Positions 33,336-42,169 of a stretch of 42,271 bases of DNA are shown in pieces; the first letter of the stretch is position 1; each line of letters opens with the position of its first letter. This DNA is from Corynebacterium otitidis ATCC 51513. GTDB lineage: Bacteria > Actinomycetota > Actinomycetes > Mycobacteriales > Mycobacteriaceae. Both the position numbers and the translations under genes were made by a program. The notes under the pieces are model-generated. The model had not been told where the DNA came from and searched no databases. It saw nothing but the letters and a program-made list of their open reading frames with translations. The DNA lies in assembly GCF_000296405.1 (NCBI RefSeq), contig NZ_JH815193.1, positions 505,090-547,360 on the forward strand, read 5' to 3'.

Positions 33336-34139
33336 TTGGGCAAGCACCGGAAGTCGCACAGCACGCAGACCGCGCGCAGCCGCGTGCTCATGGCCGCCGC
33401 GGCCACGGGCGTCGTCTCCACAGCCGGCGTCGGCGGCGCGGCCGCCGCGGACGCGATCCACGGCGACAAGGTCGAGGTTCCGGCGCGCTACGCGTTTAGC
33501 GCCTACACCGCCGGCGAGCAGGACGGCGCGAGCCTCCCGCAGGCCGCGCCGCAGGTCCTCGAGGCCCCCGAGGCCGCCCCGGCGCTCGAGAACGTCGACG
33601 AGCAGGTCGCCAAGGCGATCGCCAGCCACCAGGAGCGCATCGACCAGGAGAACGAGGAGCGCGAGCGCGCCGAGGCCGAGCGACAGGAGGCCGAGCAGCG
33701 CGCCGCCGCCGGCCAGGTCGAGGAGAAGACCGGCCTGATCGCCACCACGCAGGCGGGCGTCGCGAAGCCCGCCCAGGGCACGCTGACCTCCACGTTCGGC
33801 GTCCGCTGGGGCTCGATGCACCAGGGCCTCGACATCGCGAACTCCGAGGGCACCCCGATCGTCGCCGCGATGTCGGGCGTCGTCATCGACGCGGGCCCGG
33901 CCTCGGGCTTCGGCAACTGGGTCCGCATCCAGCACGACGACGGCACGATCACCGTCTACGGCCACATGTCCTCCATCGACGTGAGCGTCGGCCAGCAGGT
34001 CCAGGCCGGCCAGAAGATCGCGGGCATGGGCTCGATGGGCTTCTCCACCGGGACGCACCTCCACTTCGAGGTGCACCCCAACGGCGGCGGCGCGATCGAC
34101 CCGCTGCCTTGGCTCACCGAGCGCGGCATCTCCCTCTAA
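33336..34139 (+). CDS. secreted M23 (LytM) peptidase
   Basis: 267 residues, start TTG (33336) with TAGGGAG 10-15 nt upstream. The N-terminus is basic (GKHRKSHS) and has a hydrophobic segment with AAA near residue 38, so export by a signal peptide is likely. Residues about 85-130 form a Glu/Arg/Gln-rich coiled coil. The C-terminal LytM domain has H162 and D166 (HQGLDIA), and H241/H243 in HLHFEVH, so the zinc site is complete. M23 enzymes cut peptidoglycan cross-bridges or activate other hydrolases; the coiled coil suggests the latter. It corresponds to M. tuberculosis Rv0950c beside pcrA. Here four metabolic genes lie between it and pcrA. Confidence 0.92.
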   Translation: MGKHRKSHSTQTARSRVLMAAAATGVVSTAGVGGAAAADAIHGDKVEVPARYAFSAYTAGEQDGASLPQAAPQVLEAPEAAPALENVDEQVAKAIASHQERIDQENEERERAEAERQEAEQRAAAGQVEEKTGLIATTQAGVAKPAQGTLTSTFGVRWGSMHQGLDIANSEGTPIVAAMSGVVIDAGPASGFGNWVRIQHDDGTITVYGHMSSIDVSVGQQVQAGQKIAGMGSMGFSTGTHLHFEVHPNGGGAIDPLPWLTERGISL

Positions 34140-34192
34140 GAGACGCCATCGCCGCCCCGCTTCGGGCGGCACTCCCTCCCTTATCCGAGAGG

Positions 34193-34222
34193 AGCCCCGC
34201 CACACGATGTGGCGGGGCTTTT
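34193..34222 (+). terminator. terminator of the M23 gene
   Basis: 12-bp perfect stem (34193-34204 and 34208-34219) with a CGA loop and TTTT tail ending at 34222. A further GCCGCCC/GGGCGGC hairpin lies at 34151-34170. Confidence 0.93.
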
Positions 34223-34368
34223 CTCGTGCCCAGGGGCACCCCTCCTCCGCCCGGCCGGGGTGGCCGGGGGCAGAATGGGTGGGTGAACCTTGCCGCCGCC
34301 CGCGCCGGCCACGAGCCCGGGCCGGCGGCGCTCACCCGTAGCCCCCGACCGGAAAGGCGGCGCCGCCC

Positions 34369-35790
34369 GTGACCGATCCCGCAGCCGACCCGACCGCCTC
34401 CCTGCCGGCCCCGGCCGAGGCGTCCGCCGCCGAGGTCGCCGCCGCCGCTCCCCCGCCCGGCGAGGAGGTCCTCGTCGTCCTCGACGACGACCCCACCGGC
34501 ACCCAGCCGGTCGCAGGCCTTCCGGTGCTCGCCGCGTGGGAGCCCGCGGACTTCGCGTGGGCGCTCGGCACCGGGGCGCGCGCGATCTACGTCATGACCA
34601 ACTCCCGCTCCCTGAGCCCGAGGCGCGCCGAGGAGGTCAACCGGGAGGTCGCCCGCAACGCCTACGCCGCGGCTAAGGAGGCGGGCGGGGTGCGGCTGCG
34701 CTTCGCGTCGCGCTCCGACTCGACGCTGCGCGGCCACTTCCCCCTAGAGACCGACGTCCTCGCCGAGGAGGTCGCCGCGGCGACCGGCCGGCCCGTCGAC
34801 GCGGTGCTGCTCGTGCCCGCCTTCCCGGACGCGGGCCGCGTCACCGTCGGCGGGGTGCACTACGCCCGTAACTCCGAGGGCAGCTACGTGCCCGTCGGGG
34901 AGACGGAATTTGCCGGCGACGCGAGCTTCGGGTTTCGCTCCTCGCGGCTCGACGAGTGGGTTGAGGAGAAGACCGGCGGGCGCGTGCCCGCCGCCAAGGT
35001 CGTTTCCGTGCCCATCGAGGCGATCCGCCGCGACGTCGACGAGGTCGGAGATCTCATCGCGGCCGCGCCCCGCGGCGCGGTGATCGCCGCGGACGCGGTC
35101 ACCGAGGAGGACCTGCGGCGACTCGCGCTCGGGGTGATCCGCGCCGAGGCCCGGGGCCGCACCCTCCTCTACCGGGTCGGGCCCACCTTCGTGCGCGCCC
35201 GCATCGGCCTTGAGCCGCCCGCGCCGCTGAACGGCGTCGAGCCCCCGGCCGGCGCCACGGCCGGCGGTCTCGTCGTCGTGGGCAGCCACGTCGCGCTCAC
35301 CACGAGGCAGCTCGAGCGGCTGCGCGCCGAGCGCGACGTCGCCGAGCTCGTGCTCGACGTCGAAGAGCTCCTCGACGAGGGGCGCCGCGACGCCCATCTC
35401 GCCGCGGTCATCGACGAGGCGGTGTCCGCGCTTACCGACCGCACAGTGGTGGTGAGCACCTCGCGGACGCTCGTGCGGGGCCGCGACGCCGACGAGTCGC
35501 TCGCCATCGCCCGCTCGGTCTCGGGCGCGGTCGTCGAGGCCGTCGCCGGCATCGTCGCCCGCGCGACGCCGCGCTTCGTCGTCGCCAAGGGCGGCATCAC
35601 CTCCTCCGACGTCGCTACAAAGGGCCTCGGCATCAGGCGCGCGATGGTCGCGGGCCCGCTCGGGGACGGGATCATCTCCCTGTGGCGCGGCGCGGACGAG
35701 CGCTCCGAGGGGCTCTCCTACGTCGTGTTCGCCGGCAACGTCGGCGACGACGGCTCGCTCGCCAAGGTCGTCGCCAAGCTCTCCGCCTAG
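34369..35790 (+). CDS. DUF1537 four-carbon acid-sugar kinase
   Basis: 473 residues. An N-terminal domain with VLDDDPTGTQ (about 37-46) and SRSLSP, RSDSTLRGHF is the substrate-binding part; the C-terminal nucleotide-binding part has VAKGGITSSDVATKGLGI (near residue 404-421) and GPLGDGIISLW. These are the marks of the DUF1537 (OtnK-like) kinases that phosphorylate oxidised tetronates. The N-terminus of about 30 residues is Ala/Pro-rich and likely disordered. GTG at 34369 has GGAAAGG 11 nt upstream. It starts a plus-strand cassette with a HIBADH-type dehydrogenase, a GntP permease and a PF04199 hydrolase. The substrate is not readable from sequence. Confidence 0.87.
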   Translation: MTDPAADPTASLPAPAEASAAEVAAAAPPPGEEVLVVLDDDPTGTQPVAGLPVLAAWEPADFAWALGTGARAIYVMTNSRSLSPRRAEEVNREVARNAYAAAKEAGGVRLRFASRSDSTLRGHFPLETDVLAEEVAAATGRPVDAVLLVPAFPDAGRVTVGGVHYARNSEGSYVPVGETEFAGDASFGFRSSRLDEWVEEKTGGRVPAAKVVSVPIEAIRRDVDEVGDLIAAAPRGAVIAADAVTEEDLRRLALGVIRAEARGRTLLYRVGPTFVRARIGLEPPAPLNGVEPPAGATAGGLVVVGSHVALTTRQLERLRAERDVAELVLDVEELLDEGRRDAHLAAVIDEAVSALTDRTVVVSTSRTLVRGRDADESLAIARSVSGAVVEAVAGIVARATPRFVVAKGGITSSDVATKGLGIRRAMVAGPLGDGIISLWRGADERSEGLSYVVFAGNVGDDGSLAKVVAKLSA

Positions 35791-35890
35791 AGGCCGCGGG
35801 CCGGGCGGGGCCCGAAAAGCCGGCGCGGGGCTCGCGCCCGCGCCTACCATCGACTCCTCTTCGCTTCTCGTCTCAAGGGAGGACGACACC

Positions 35891-36790
35891 ATGATTCACA
35901 CCGTCGCCGTGCTGGGCTTGGGCGCGATGGGCCTGCCCATCGCCACGAACTTGGCCCGCAGCTTCACAGTTCGGGGCTACGACCCCGATCCCGGGCGCTC
36001 CCGACTCGCCGCCGAGGCGGGCGTCTCCCCCGCCGGCTCCGCGAGGGAGGCCGCCGACGGCGCCGACGCCGTGCTGCTGGCGGTGCGCAACCGCCCGCAG
36101 CTCGAGACGGCGCTCGACGGGCCCGACGGGGTCGCCGGGGTCCTCGCCGCCGGCGCGGCGGTGATCCTCACCTCAACCGTCGGCCGGGAGGCGGCCCTCG
36201 CGGCCGACCGCTCGCTGACCGAGCGGGGGCTGGTGCTCATCGACGCGCCGGTCTCGGGCGGGCCGGCGCGCGCCGGCGAGGGCGACCTGCTCGTCGCCGT
36301 CGGCGCCCGCGACGCGGACTACAAGGCCGTGGAGCCGGTGCTCGAGCAGATGGCCGGTACGCTCGTGCGCGTCGGCGACGAGCCCGGAAAGGGCCAGGCG
36401 TTCAAGACCGTCAACCAGCTCCTGTGCGGCGCGCACATCGCCGCCGCGGCGGAGGCCCTCGCGCTCGCGGAGAAGCTCGACCTCGACCTCGAGCAGTCGC
36501 TCGAGGCGCTCATGTCGGGCGCCGCGTCGTCGTTCATGCTCGGCGACCGCGGACCGCGCATGCTCGAGGCGCTCGCCGGCGGGGAGCCTGAGGTCCGCTC
36601 CCGGCTCGACATCTTCGTTAAGGACATGGGGATCGTCGCCGACACGGCCGGGGCGCTCAACCTGCCCCATCCCGTGGCCGGCGCGGCACGCCAGTCCTAT
36701 CTGTTGGGCCTCGCCGCCGGCGACGGGGAACGCGACGACTCGACCGTCGTGCGCACTATCAGCCCCAGCGCCCCGGGCCGAGAGGGGTAG
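35891..36790 (+). CDS. LtnD/HIBADH-type NAD-dependent dehydrogenase
   Basis: 299 residues. A Rossmann motif GLGAMGLPIA begins at residue 9, the substrate loop DAPVSGGPARAGEGDLLVAVG lies at about 118-138, and the catalytic lysine is K172 (GQAFKTVNQLLCG). The C-terminal helical domain has FVKDMGIVADTA. Members oxidise L-threonate, D-erythronate or 3-hydroxyisobutyrate; beside a DUF1537 kinase the first two are most likely. ATG 35891 follows AAGGGAGGA by 7 nt, a strong site. TACCAT near 35847 may be a promoter of its own. The GntP gene starts 6 nt after its stop. Confidence 0.88.
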   Translation: MIHTVAVLGLGAMGLPIATNLARSFTVRGYDPDPGRSRLAAEAGVSPAGSAREAADGADAVLLAVRNRPQLETALDGPDGVAGVLAAGAAVILTSTVGREAALAADRSLTERGLVLIDAPVSGGPARAGEGDLLVAVGARDADYKAVEPVLEQMAGTLVRVGDEPGKGQAFKTVNQLLCGAHIAAAAEALALAEKLDLDLEQSLEALMSGAASSFMLGDRGPRMLEALAGGEPEVRSRLDIFVKDMGIVADTAGALNLPHPVAGAARQSYLLGLAAGDGERDDSTVVRTISPSAPGREG

Positions 36791-36796
36791 CCGGCC

Positions 36797-38158
36797 GTGT
36801 CCGCCGTCGCGCTCCTCGCGATCGCCGCGCTCGCCGTGGCGGCGCTGCTCGCCCTCGTGCTGTGGGTGAGGCTGCCCGCATTCGTCGCGCTGCTCATCGT
36901 CGCCGTGGGCACGGCGCTCGCCGCCGGCCTGCCGCTTCGCGACGTGGTGCCCACCATCGTCGACGGGGTGGGCGGAACCCTCGGGCAGGTCGTGCTCGTC
37001 GTGGGGCTCGGCGCGATGCTCGGCCGCGCCCTAGAGGTCGCCGGCGGGGCGCGCTCGCTCGCCGAGTCGTTCACCGCGAGGCTCGGGCGCCGCCGCGTGG
37101 CCGCGGCCGTGACCGCCGCGGCCTTCGTCTTGGGCATCCCCGTCTTCTTCGACGTGGGCTTCATCATCCTCGCGCCCGTGGTCTTCGGCTTCGCCGCCGC
37201 GGCCCGGGTCCGCGCGCTCGACGTGGGGCTGCCCGTCGCGGCGGCGATGATCGTCGTGCACGTCGCGCTTCCCCCGCACCCCGGCCCCGTCGCCGCGGCG
37301 GGGATCCTCGGGGTCGACGCCGGCCGCCTCGTGCTCGTCGCCCTGCCGATCTGCGCGCTCGCCGTGGCGGCGGGGTTCTACCTCATGCGCCCGCTGCGCC
37401 GCGCGAGCGTCACCCCGGGAGACGGGCCCGTCACCGCCCAGGGGACCGACGATTCCGACGCCGGGGACGGCGACGGCGCGCCCGCGCCGCGCGCCTGGGT
37501 CGTCGTCGCGCTCGTGCTGTTGCCGCTCGTGCTCATCATGGGCGGCACCGCGGGCACCATGCTCGCCGAGGACGACAGCTTCGCCCACGACGTGCTGGGC
37601 TTCGTCGGGGCCGCGCCCATCGCGCTGCTCGTCGCGGTGCTCGCCGCGCACGTCGTCCTCGGCCGGCAGCAGGGCTGGTCGCTCAAGCGGCGCGGCTCGG
37701 TGTTCGACTCGGCGCTGCCCGCGGTCGCGACGATCGTGTTCGTCACCGGCGCGGGCGGCGCGTTTGCCGAGGTGCTCGTCGCCACCGGCATCGGGGAGGC
37801 GCTCTCCTCCTCGCTCGCGGAGACCTCCATCCCGCTCATCCTCATGGGCTACCTCATCGCCGCGGCGCTACGCGTCACCCAGGGCTCCGCGTCGGTCGCG
37901 ATCCTCACCGCCGCGGGCCTCGTCGCCCAGCCTCTCGCCGACGCGGGGCTCTCCCCGGCGCAGGCGGTGCTCGTGCTGCTGGCCCTGTGCTTCGGGGCGG
38001 CGGGCTTCTCCCACGTCAACGACTCGGGCTTCTGGATCGTGACGAGCTACCTCGGGCTCGGCGTGAAGGACGGGCTGAAGACGTGGACGGTCGCCTCGAC
38101 GATCGTCAGCGTCGTGGGCCTCGGCCTCACGCTCGCGGCGTACGCGCTCACCGGCTAG
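36797..38158 (+). CDS. GntP family gluconate/sugar-acid permease
   Basis: 453 residues, about 12 hydrophobic helices. GGARSLAESFTARLGRRRVAAAVTAAAFVLGIPVFFDVGFIILAPVVF and the GxxHVNDSGFWIVTSYLGL motif near the end are typical of the GntP/Gnt-like transporters, which move sugar acids with protons. A cytoplasmic loop of about 30 residues (GPVTAQGTDDSDAGDGDG) is acidic. GTG at 36797 has AGAGGGG 10 nt upstream and starts 6 nt after the dehydrogenase stop. It probably imports the substrate of the cassette. The protein sits in the plasma membrane. Confidence 0.9.
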   Translation: MSAVALLAIAALAVAALLALVLWVRLPAFVALLIVAVGTALAAGLPLRDVVPTIVDGVGGTLGQVVLVVGLGAMLGRALEVAGGARSLAESFTARLGRRRVAAAVTAAAFVLGIPVFFDVGFIILAPVVFGFAAAARVRALDVGLPVAAAMIVVHVALPPHPGPVAAAGILGVDAGRLVLVALPICALAVAAGFYLMRPLRRASVTPGDGPVTAQGTDDSDAGDGDGAPAPRAWVVVALVLLPLVLIMGGTAGTMLAEDDSFAHDVLGFVGAAPIALLVAVLAAHVVLGRQQGWSLKRRGSVFDSALPAVATIVFVTGAGGAFAEVLVATGIGEALSSSLAETSIPLILMGYLIAAALRVTQGSASVAILTAAGLVAQPLADAGLSPAQAVLVLLALCFGAAGFSHVNDSGFWIVTSYLGLGVKDGLKTWTVASTIVSVVGLGLTLAAYALTG

Positions 38159-38216
38159 CGGGCACGCCGCCTCCCTGACCGCGCCCGGCCCCACCACCAA
38201 AGACAAAGGATCCTCG

Positions 38217-38933
38217 ATGGACTTCGTTCACCTCTCCCACGTGCTGCGCCCCGGCGGGGTCGCCTTCCCCGGCGAGCCGACCCTTGGGCTGCGCCAGGAC
38301 CGGGCGCGCGGCGACGAGCAGGGCTCCGAGTTCGCGGCCTATACCGCGACCCTGCCCGGCCACGTCGGCACCCACATGGACGGCCCGCGCCACCACCGGT
38401 TGAGCGGCCCGAGCTTCGACGAGCTGCCCATGCGCTACTTCGCCTACGAGGGCGAAGAGATCGCGCTCATCGACCTGCCGCACCGCGACGAGCCCGCCTC
38501 CGTCGTCACGAGGGGCGACCTCGAGGCCCACCGCGAGGAGATCGCCGCCGCCCGCCTGCTGCTTATCCGCACCGGCTTCGAGGCGCGCCGCGACGCCGAC
38601 CCCGAGACCTACTGCGAGCGCGGGGTCTCCCTCCACCCGGAGGCCTGCCGGTGGCTCTCCGAGGAGTGCCCGCGCCTCGACTGCGTCGGCATGGACTGGC
38701 TCTCTGTGGGGTCCCCCACCAACGACTACGGCACCCCGGCGCACCGGTGGCTGCTCGGCTGCCGCAACGACCACCTCATCACCGCGGTCGAGGACATGTC
38801 GCTCGCCCCGCTCGGCCGCCGCCGGATCGAGTTCCTCACCCTCGGGCCGCTGCGGCTGGCGGGGGTGGACTCCGCGCAGGTCGCCGCCATCGCGGCCCTC
38901 GGCGGGGAGACGGACGGAGACCGGGAGGCCTAG
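38217..38933 (+). CDS. cyclase-family (PF04199) metal-dependent hydrolase
   Basis: 238 residues. It has the metal-binding motif HVGTHMDGPRHH (about 49-60) of the kynurenine formamidase/cyclase family (PF04199), plus DLPHRDEPASVVTRGDLE and the C-terminal block VGMDWLSVGSPTNDYGTPAHRWLLG. The family holds amidohydrolases, isatin hydrolase and bacterial lactone-acting enzymes. In this cassette a lactonase role on a sugar-acid lactone is a reasonable guess, not a finding. ATG 38217 has AAAGGA close upstream. It is last in the cassette, and convergent with pcrA, 40 nt apart. Confidence 0.82.
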   Translation: MDFVHLSHVLRPGGVAFPGEPTLGLRQDRARGDEQGSEFAAYTATLPGHVGTHMDGPRHHRLSGPSFDELPMRYFAYEGEEIALIDLPHRDEPASVVTRGDLEAHREEIAAARLLLIRTGFEARRDADPETYCERGVSLHPEACRWLSEECPRLDCVGMDWLSVGSPTNDYGTPAHRWLLGCRNDHLITAVEDMSLAPLGRRRIEFLTLGPLRLAGVDSAQVAAIAALGGETDGDREA

Positions 38934-38973
38934 CCCGACTCTCGCCGCCGCGCCGCGCGCGGCGAACCGGGGA

Positions 38974-41403
38974 CTAGAGCTTCTCTAAGGGGACGTTGCC
39001 GATGAGCATGAGGCGCACCGTCCCCGAGGACCCGAAGTCGATCATCACCGTCTCGTGCGCGCCGGCGGTGTTGGCCTCGACGACGGTGCCGAGCCCGTAC
39101 TTCTCGTGGTTGACGCGGTCGCCGACCTCCAGGTGGAGGTTCGAGGAGCCCAGCGACGAGCCCTTCGGGCTGCGGCGGCGGGCCGGGCGCTTCGGCCGCG
39201 CCGGCGGGCCCGAGCCAAATCCCCGGTCGAAGCCGGCGTCGTCGCCCCACGCGCCGGCGGCCTCGGGCTCCTCGCGGACCCAGTCGATGAGGTCCTCGGG
39301 GATGTCCTGGAGGAAGCGGCTCGCCGGGTTGGTAACAGGGCTACCCCACGAGGAGCGCACGAGCGCGCGGCTTAAGTAGAGGCGCCGCTTCGCGCGCGTG
39401 ATGCCGACGTAGGCGAGACGGCGTTCCTCGGCGAGCTGCTTCTGGTCGCCGAGCGCCCGGAGGTGCGGGAACTGGCCGTCCTCCCAGCCGGGCAGGAACA
39501 CGACGGGGAACTCGAGGCCCTTCGCGGTGTGCAGCGTCATGAGCGTGACGAGCCCCTGGCCCTCGTCGGGCAGCTGGTCGGCGTCCGCGACGAGCGAGAC
39601 GCGCTCGAGGAAGGCCTGCAGGCTGCCGGGCGGGGCCTCGCCCTCCTCGGGCTCAGGGGCGTCGCCAAGGCCTGCGAGGTTGGCGGCCTCGGAGGAGAAC
39701 TCGCGCGCCACGGAGACGAGCTCGTTGAGGTTGTCGAGCCTGGAGGCGTCCTGCACGTCGTTGGAGTTCTCCAACTGGGCGCGGTAGCCCGTCTGCTCGA
39801 GGATCTCCGTGACGAGCTCCCCGAGCCTCGGGATGCCGGTGTCCTCGTCGACGAGCTCGCGGGACGCGCGGCGCAGCCCGTCGAGGAGCTCCGTGAAGCG
39901 CGCGATCGCGTTTCTGCCCCTGGCACCCAGCATGGGCACCTCGTCGTGGGCGGCGGCGTCGAGCGCCTCGGCGAACGAGACGCCGTGGTTCTCCGCGTGG
40001 AGGCTCACGAAGCCGACCGCGCGGTCGCCGATGCCGCGCTTCGGGGTGTTGACGATGCGGCGCATGCTCACCACGTCGTCGGGGTTGTCGAGCACCCTGA
40101 GGTAGGCGATGACGTCGCGGATCTCCTTACGCTCGTAGAAGCGGGTGCCGCCGACGATGCGGTAGGGCACCCCGGAGCGCATGAGCACGTCCTCGATCGC
40201 GCGGGAGGCGTTGTTCGTGCGGTACATGACCGCCATGTCGCCGTACGGGGTCCCCTTCGCGGCGAGGTCCTCGATCTCTGAGGCGATGTAGCGCGCCTCG
40301 TCGTGCTCGTTGTCCGCGACATACCCGCGGATCGGCTCGCCCTCCCCCAGCGCGGTCCACAGGTTCTTCTCCCGCCGGTTGTCGTTGCGGGCGATGACCG
40401 CGTTCGCGGCGCTAAGGATCGTCTGCGTGGAGCGGTAGTTCTGCTCCAGCAGGATCGTCTCGGCCTGCGGGTAGTCGCGCTCGAACTCCTCGATGTTGCG
40501 GATCGTCGCGCCGCGGAACGCGTAGATCGACTGGTCCGAGTCGCCCACGACGCACAGCTCCGAGGACGGCACCGCGGAGTCCTCCCCGCGGCCCCCGACG
40601 AGCTCGGCGATGAGCCGGTACTGGGCGTGGTTGGTGTCCTGATACTCGTCGACGAGCACGTGCCGGAAACGGCGCCGGTAGTACTCGGCGACCTCCGGGT
40701 GGGAGGAGAAGATGCCGACGACCTCGCCGATAAGGTCGTCGAAGTCGAGCGCGTTCGCCCGGCGCAGGCGGCGCTGGTACTCGTCGAAGACCTCAGCTAC
40801 CGCCTTGTCGAAGGGGTTGCGGGTCTCGTCGGCGCGGCGGGCGGCCTCCTCGGGGCCGACGAGCTCGTTCTTTAGGTTGGAGACCGCGTTGCTTAAGGTG
40901 CGGGGCGTGAACTTCTTCGTGTCCAGCTCGAGGTCCTTGGCGATCATGCCGAAAAGCCGGCGCGAGTCGTCGGCGTCGTAGATCGAGAAGTTCGAGTTCA
41001 GCCCCTCGACGAGCTGCGCCTGGGAGCGCAGGATCCGCACGCACACCGAGTGGAACGTCGCGACCCACATGCGGCGCGCCTGCGGCCCGACGAGCTCCGC
41101 GACGCGCTCGCGCATCTCGGCGGCGGCCTTGTTCGTGAAGGTGATGGCGAGCACCTGGCCGGGCTGCACCCCGCGGCGCGCCATGACGTACGCGATCCGC
41201 CGGGTGAGCACCGCCGTCTTGCCCGAGCCCGCGCCCGCGACGATGAGCAGCGACCCGCCCGAGTGGGTGACCGCGGCGCGCTGCTCGTCGTTGAGGCCCT
41301 GAAGCAGCTCCTCGGGGCCCCCGGCGGCGGCCGGGCCGCGCCCGGCGGGCGCCGGTCCGGTCGGGGCGGCGGGCTGGAACGGCGAATCGGCGAAGTCAAC
41401 CAT
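38974..41403 (-). CDS. pcrA: ATP-dependent DNA helicase PcrA/UvrD
   Basis: 809 residues. SF1 helicase in DNA repair and transcription-coupled repair. AGAGSGKT (Walker A, 56-63), FTNKAAAEMRERV, VDEYQDTNHAQY (Walker B), GDSDQSIYAFRGA, EQNYRSTQ (motif IV), LMTLHTAKGLEFPVVFLPG (motif V) and VGITRAKRRLYLSRA (motif VI) are all present. The C-terminus ends with a short beta domain (DRVNHEKYGLGTVVEA), known to contact RNA polymerase. ATG 41403 is preceded by TAGAGT 10 nt upstream and no ribosome-binding site, so probably leaderless. The frame is open far upstream through the lipoprotein gene in another frame. Confidence 0.96.
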   Translation of the reverse strand: MVDFADSPFQPAAPTGPAPAGRGPAAAGGPEELLQGLNDEQRAAVTHSGGSLLIVAGAGSGKTAVLTRRIAYVMARRGVQPGQVLAITFTNKAAAEMRERVAELVGPQARRMWVATFHSVCVRILRSQAQLVEGLNSNFSIYDADDSRRLFGMIAKDLELDTKKFTPRTLSNAVSNLKNELVGPEEAARRADETRNPFDKAVAEVFDEYQRRLRRANALDFDDLIGEVVGIFSSHPEVAEYYRRRFRHVLVDEYQDTNHAQYRLIAELVGGRGEDSAVPSSELCVVGDSDQSIYAFRGATIRNIEEFERDYPQAETILLEQNYRSTQTILSAANAVIARNDNRREKNLWTALGEGEPIRGYVADNEHDEARYIASEIEDLAAKGTPYGDMAVMYRTNNASRAIEDVLMRSGVPYRIVGGTRFYERKEIRDVIAYLRVLDNPDDVVSMRRIVNTPKRGIGDRAVGFVSLHAENHGVSFAEALDAAAHDEVPMLGARGRNAIARFTELLDGLRRASRELVDEDTGIPRLGELVTEILEQTGYRAQLENSNDVQDASRLDNLNELVSVAREFSSEAANLAGLGDAPEPEEGEAPPGSLQAFLERVSLVADADQLPDEGQGLVTLMTLHTAKGLEFPVVFLPGWEDGQFPHLRALGDQKQLAEERRLAYVGITRAKRRLYLSRALVRSSWGSPVTNPASRFLQDIPEDLIDWVREEPEAAGAWGDDAGFDRGFGSGPPARPKRPARRRSPKGSSLGSSNLHLEVGDRVNHEKYGLGTVVEANTAGAHETVMIDFGSSGTVRLMLIGNVPLEKL

Positions 41404-41457
41404 GATGACCGCGACTCTACTCACCGGCCCGGCCGCCGCCGGCCCGGAGCCGGGAAG

Positions 41458-41482
41458 CCCGCCCCTTTCGGTGCAGGGCGGG
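41458..41482 (-). terminator. hairpin at the lipoprotein stop
   Basis: CCCGCCC 41458-41464 pairs with GGGCGGG 41476-41482 right after the stop codon. The minus strand continues TTCCC. Weak T-run, so partial termination is likely. Confidence 0.5.
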
Positions 41483-42046
41483 TCAGTCGAGGAGGATGAC
41501 GTGCCCGGCGCGCTCCTCGTCCTCCGCGGCGGCAAGCCCCTCCCCGAGGGCCTCCTCGAGTCGGGACCAGTCGGGCTCGGCGTCGCCGGCGGTGTCCCAG
41601 CGCTCGTCGGCGCCGTCCCACACGACGGCGGTGACGTTCTGGGTCGGCTCGGGCAGCTGCGCGCCAAGCACGACGAACGGCTGGGCGAGCGCCTCCGCGC
41701 TGAGGCTGTCAACCGCGGCGGCCGCGCCCGGGCCGACCGCGACGATCGCGTCCGGGCCCGCGTTGATCGCGTCGACGAGCTCGTCGCGCACGCTGGAGCC
41801 CGGCTCGTAGGCGACGAGCTCGGCGCCTCCCGCGGCATCGCGGGCGGCGTCGGCGGCCGGGCCGTCCTCGGCGAACACGACGAGCGAGCGCTCGTCCGGG
41901 TCGACCGCGGGCCCCTCGGCGGGCGGCTGGGTGCTGCCCGGCTCGTCGGGGTCCCCGTAGGCGGCGTCGTCCGCGCCGCCGCCGCACGCCGCGAGCACCA
42001 GGCCCGCCGCCGCGGCCGCCGCGGCCGCGAGCTTCCTCAACTCCAT
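41483..42046 (-). CDS. lipoprotein with periplasmic-binding (BMP)-like domain
   Basis: 187 residues. A lipoprotein signal: basic MELRK, Ala-rich core, lipobox with C21 (LAAC-GGG). A Pro/Asp-rich linker follows, then a domain with ELVAYEPGSSVRDELVDAINAGPDAIVAVGPGAAAAV and PFVVLGAQL-type strand-loops. This resembles half of a type-1 periplasmic-binding (BMP-like) fold, shorter than whole receptors. GGAAGG lies close before ATG 42046. It ends 79 nt before pcrA on the same strand. The ligand is unknown and the domain looks reduced, so a binding or sensing role is tentative. Confidence 0.72.
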   Translation of the reverse strand: MELRKLAAAAAAAAGLVLAACGGGADDAAYGDPDEPGSTQPPAEGPAVDPDERSLVVFAEDGPAADAARDAAGGAELVAYEPGSSVRDELVDAINAGPDAIVAVGPGAAAAVDSLSAEALAQPFVVLGAQLPEPTQNVTAVVWDGADERWDTAGDAEPDWSRLEEALGEGLAAAEDEERAGHVILLD

Positions 42047-42125
42047 CGCTGTCCTTCCTCTATGCCCCGGATATGCCCCCGGGCGGGCGGGCGCCCCGCG
42101 CCGAGCGGACGGGCGCGGGGCGCGT

Positions 42126-42166
42126 GCCGGGTCGGTCGGGACCGAGCCTATCGCTCGGGACCCGGC
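42126..42166 (-). terminator. nested hairpin after the partial anchored-protein gene
   Basis: GCCGGGTC 42126-42133 with GACCCGGC 42159-42166, and inside it CCGAGC/GCTCGG (42142-42147 and 42153-42158). It lies 3 nt after the stop. No T-run. Likely a terminator or processing hairpin. Confidence 0.5.
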
Positions 42167-42169
42167 TCC

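Noticed and set aside
32319..34205. 628-codon minus-strand frame over the M23 gene and perM
   Set aside because: Overlaps two well-supported genes in other frames and consists of biased composition; a shadow.
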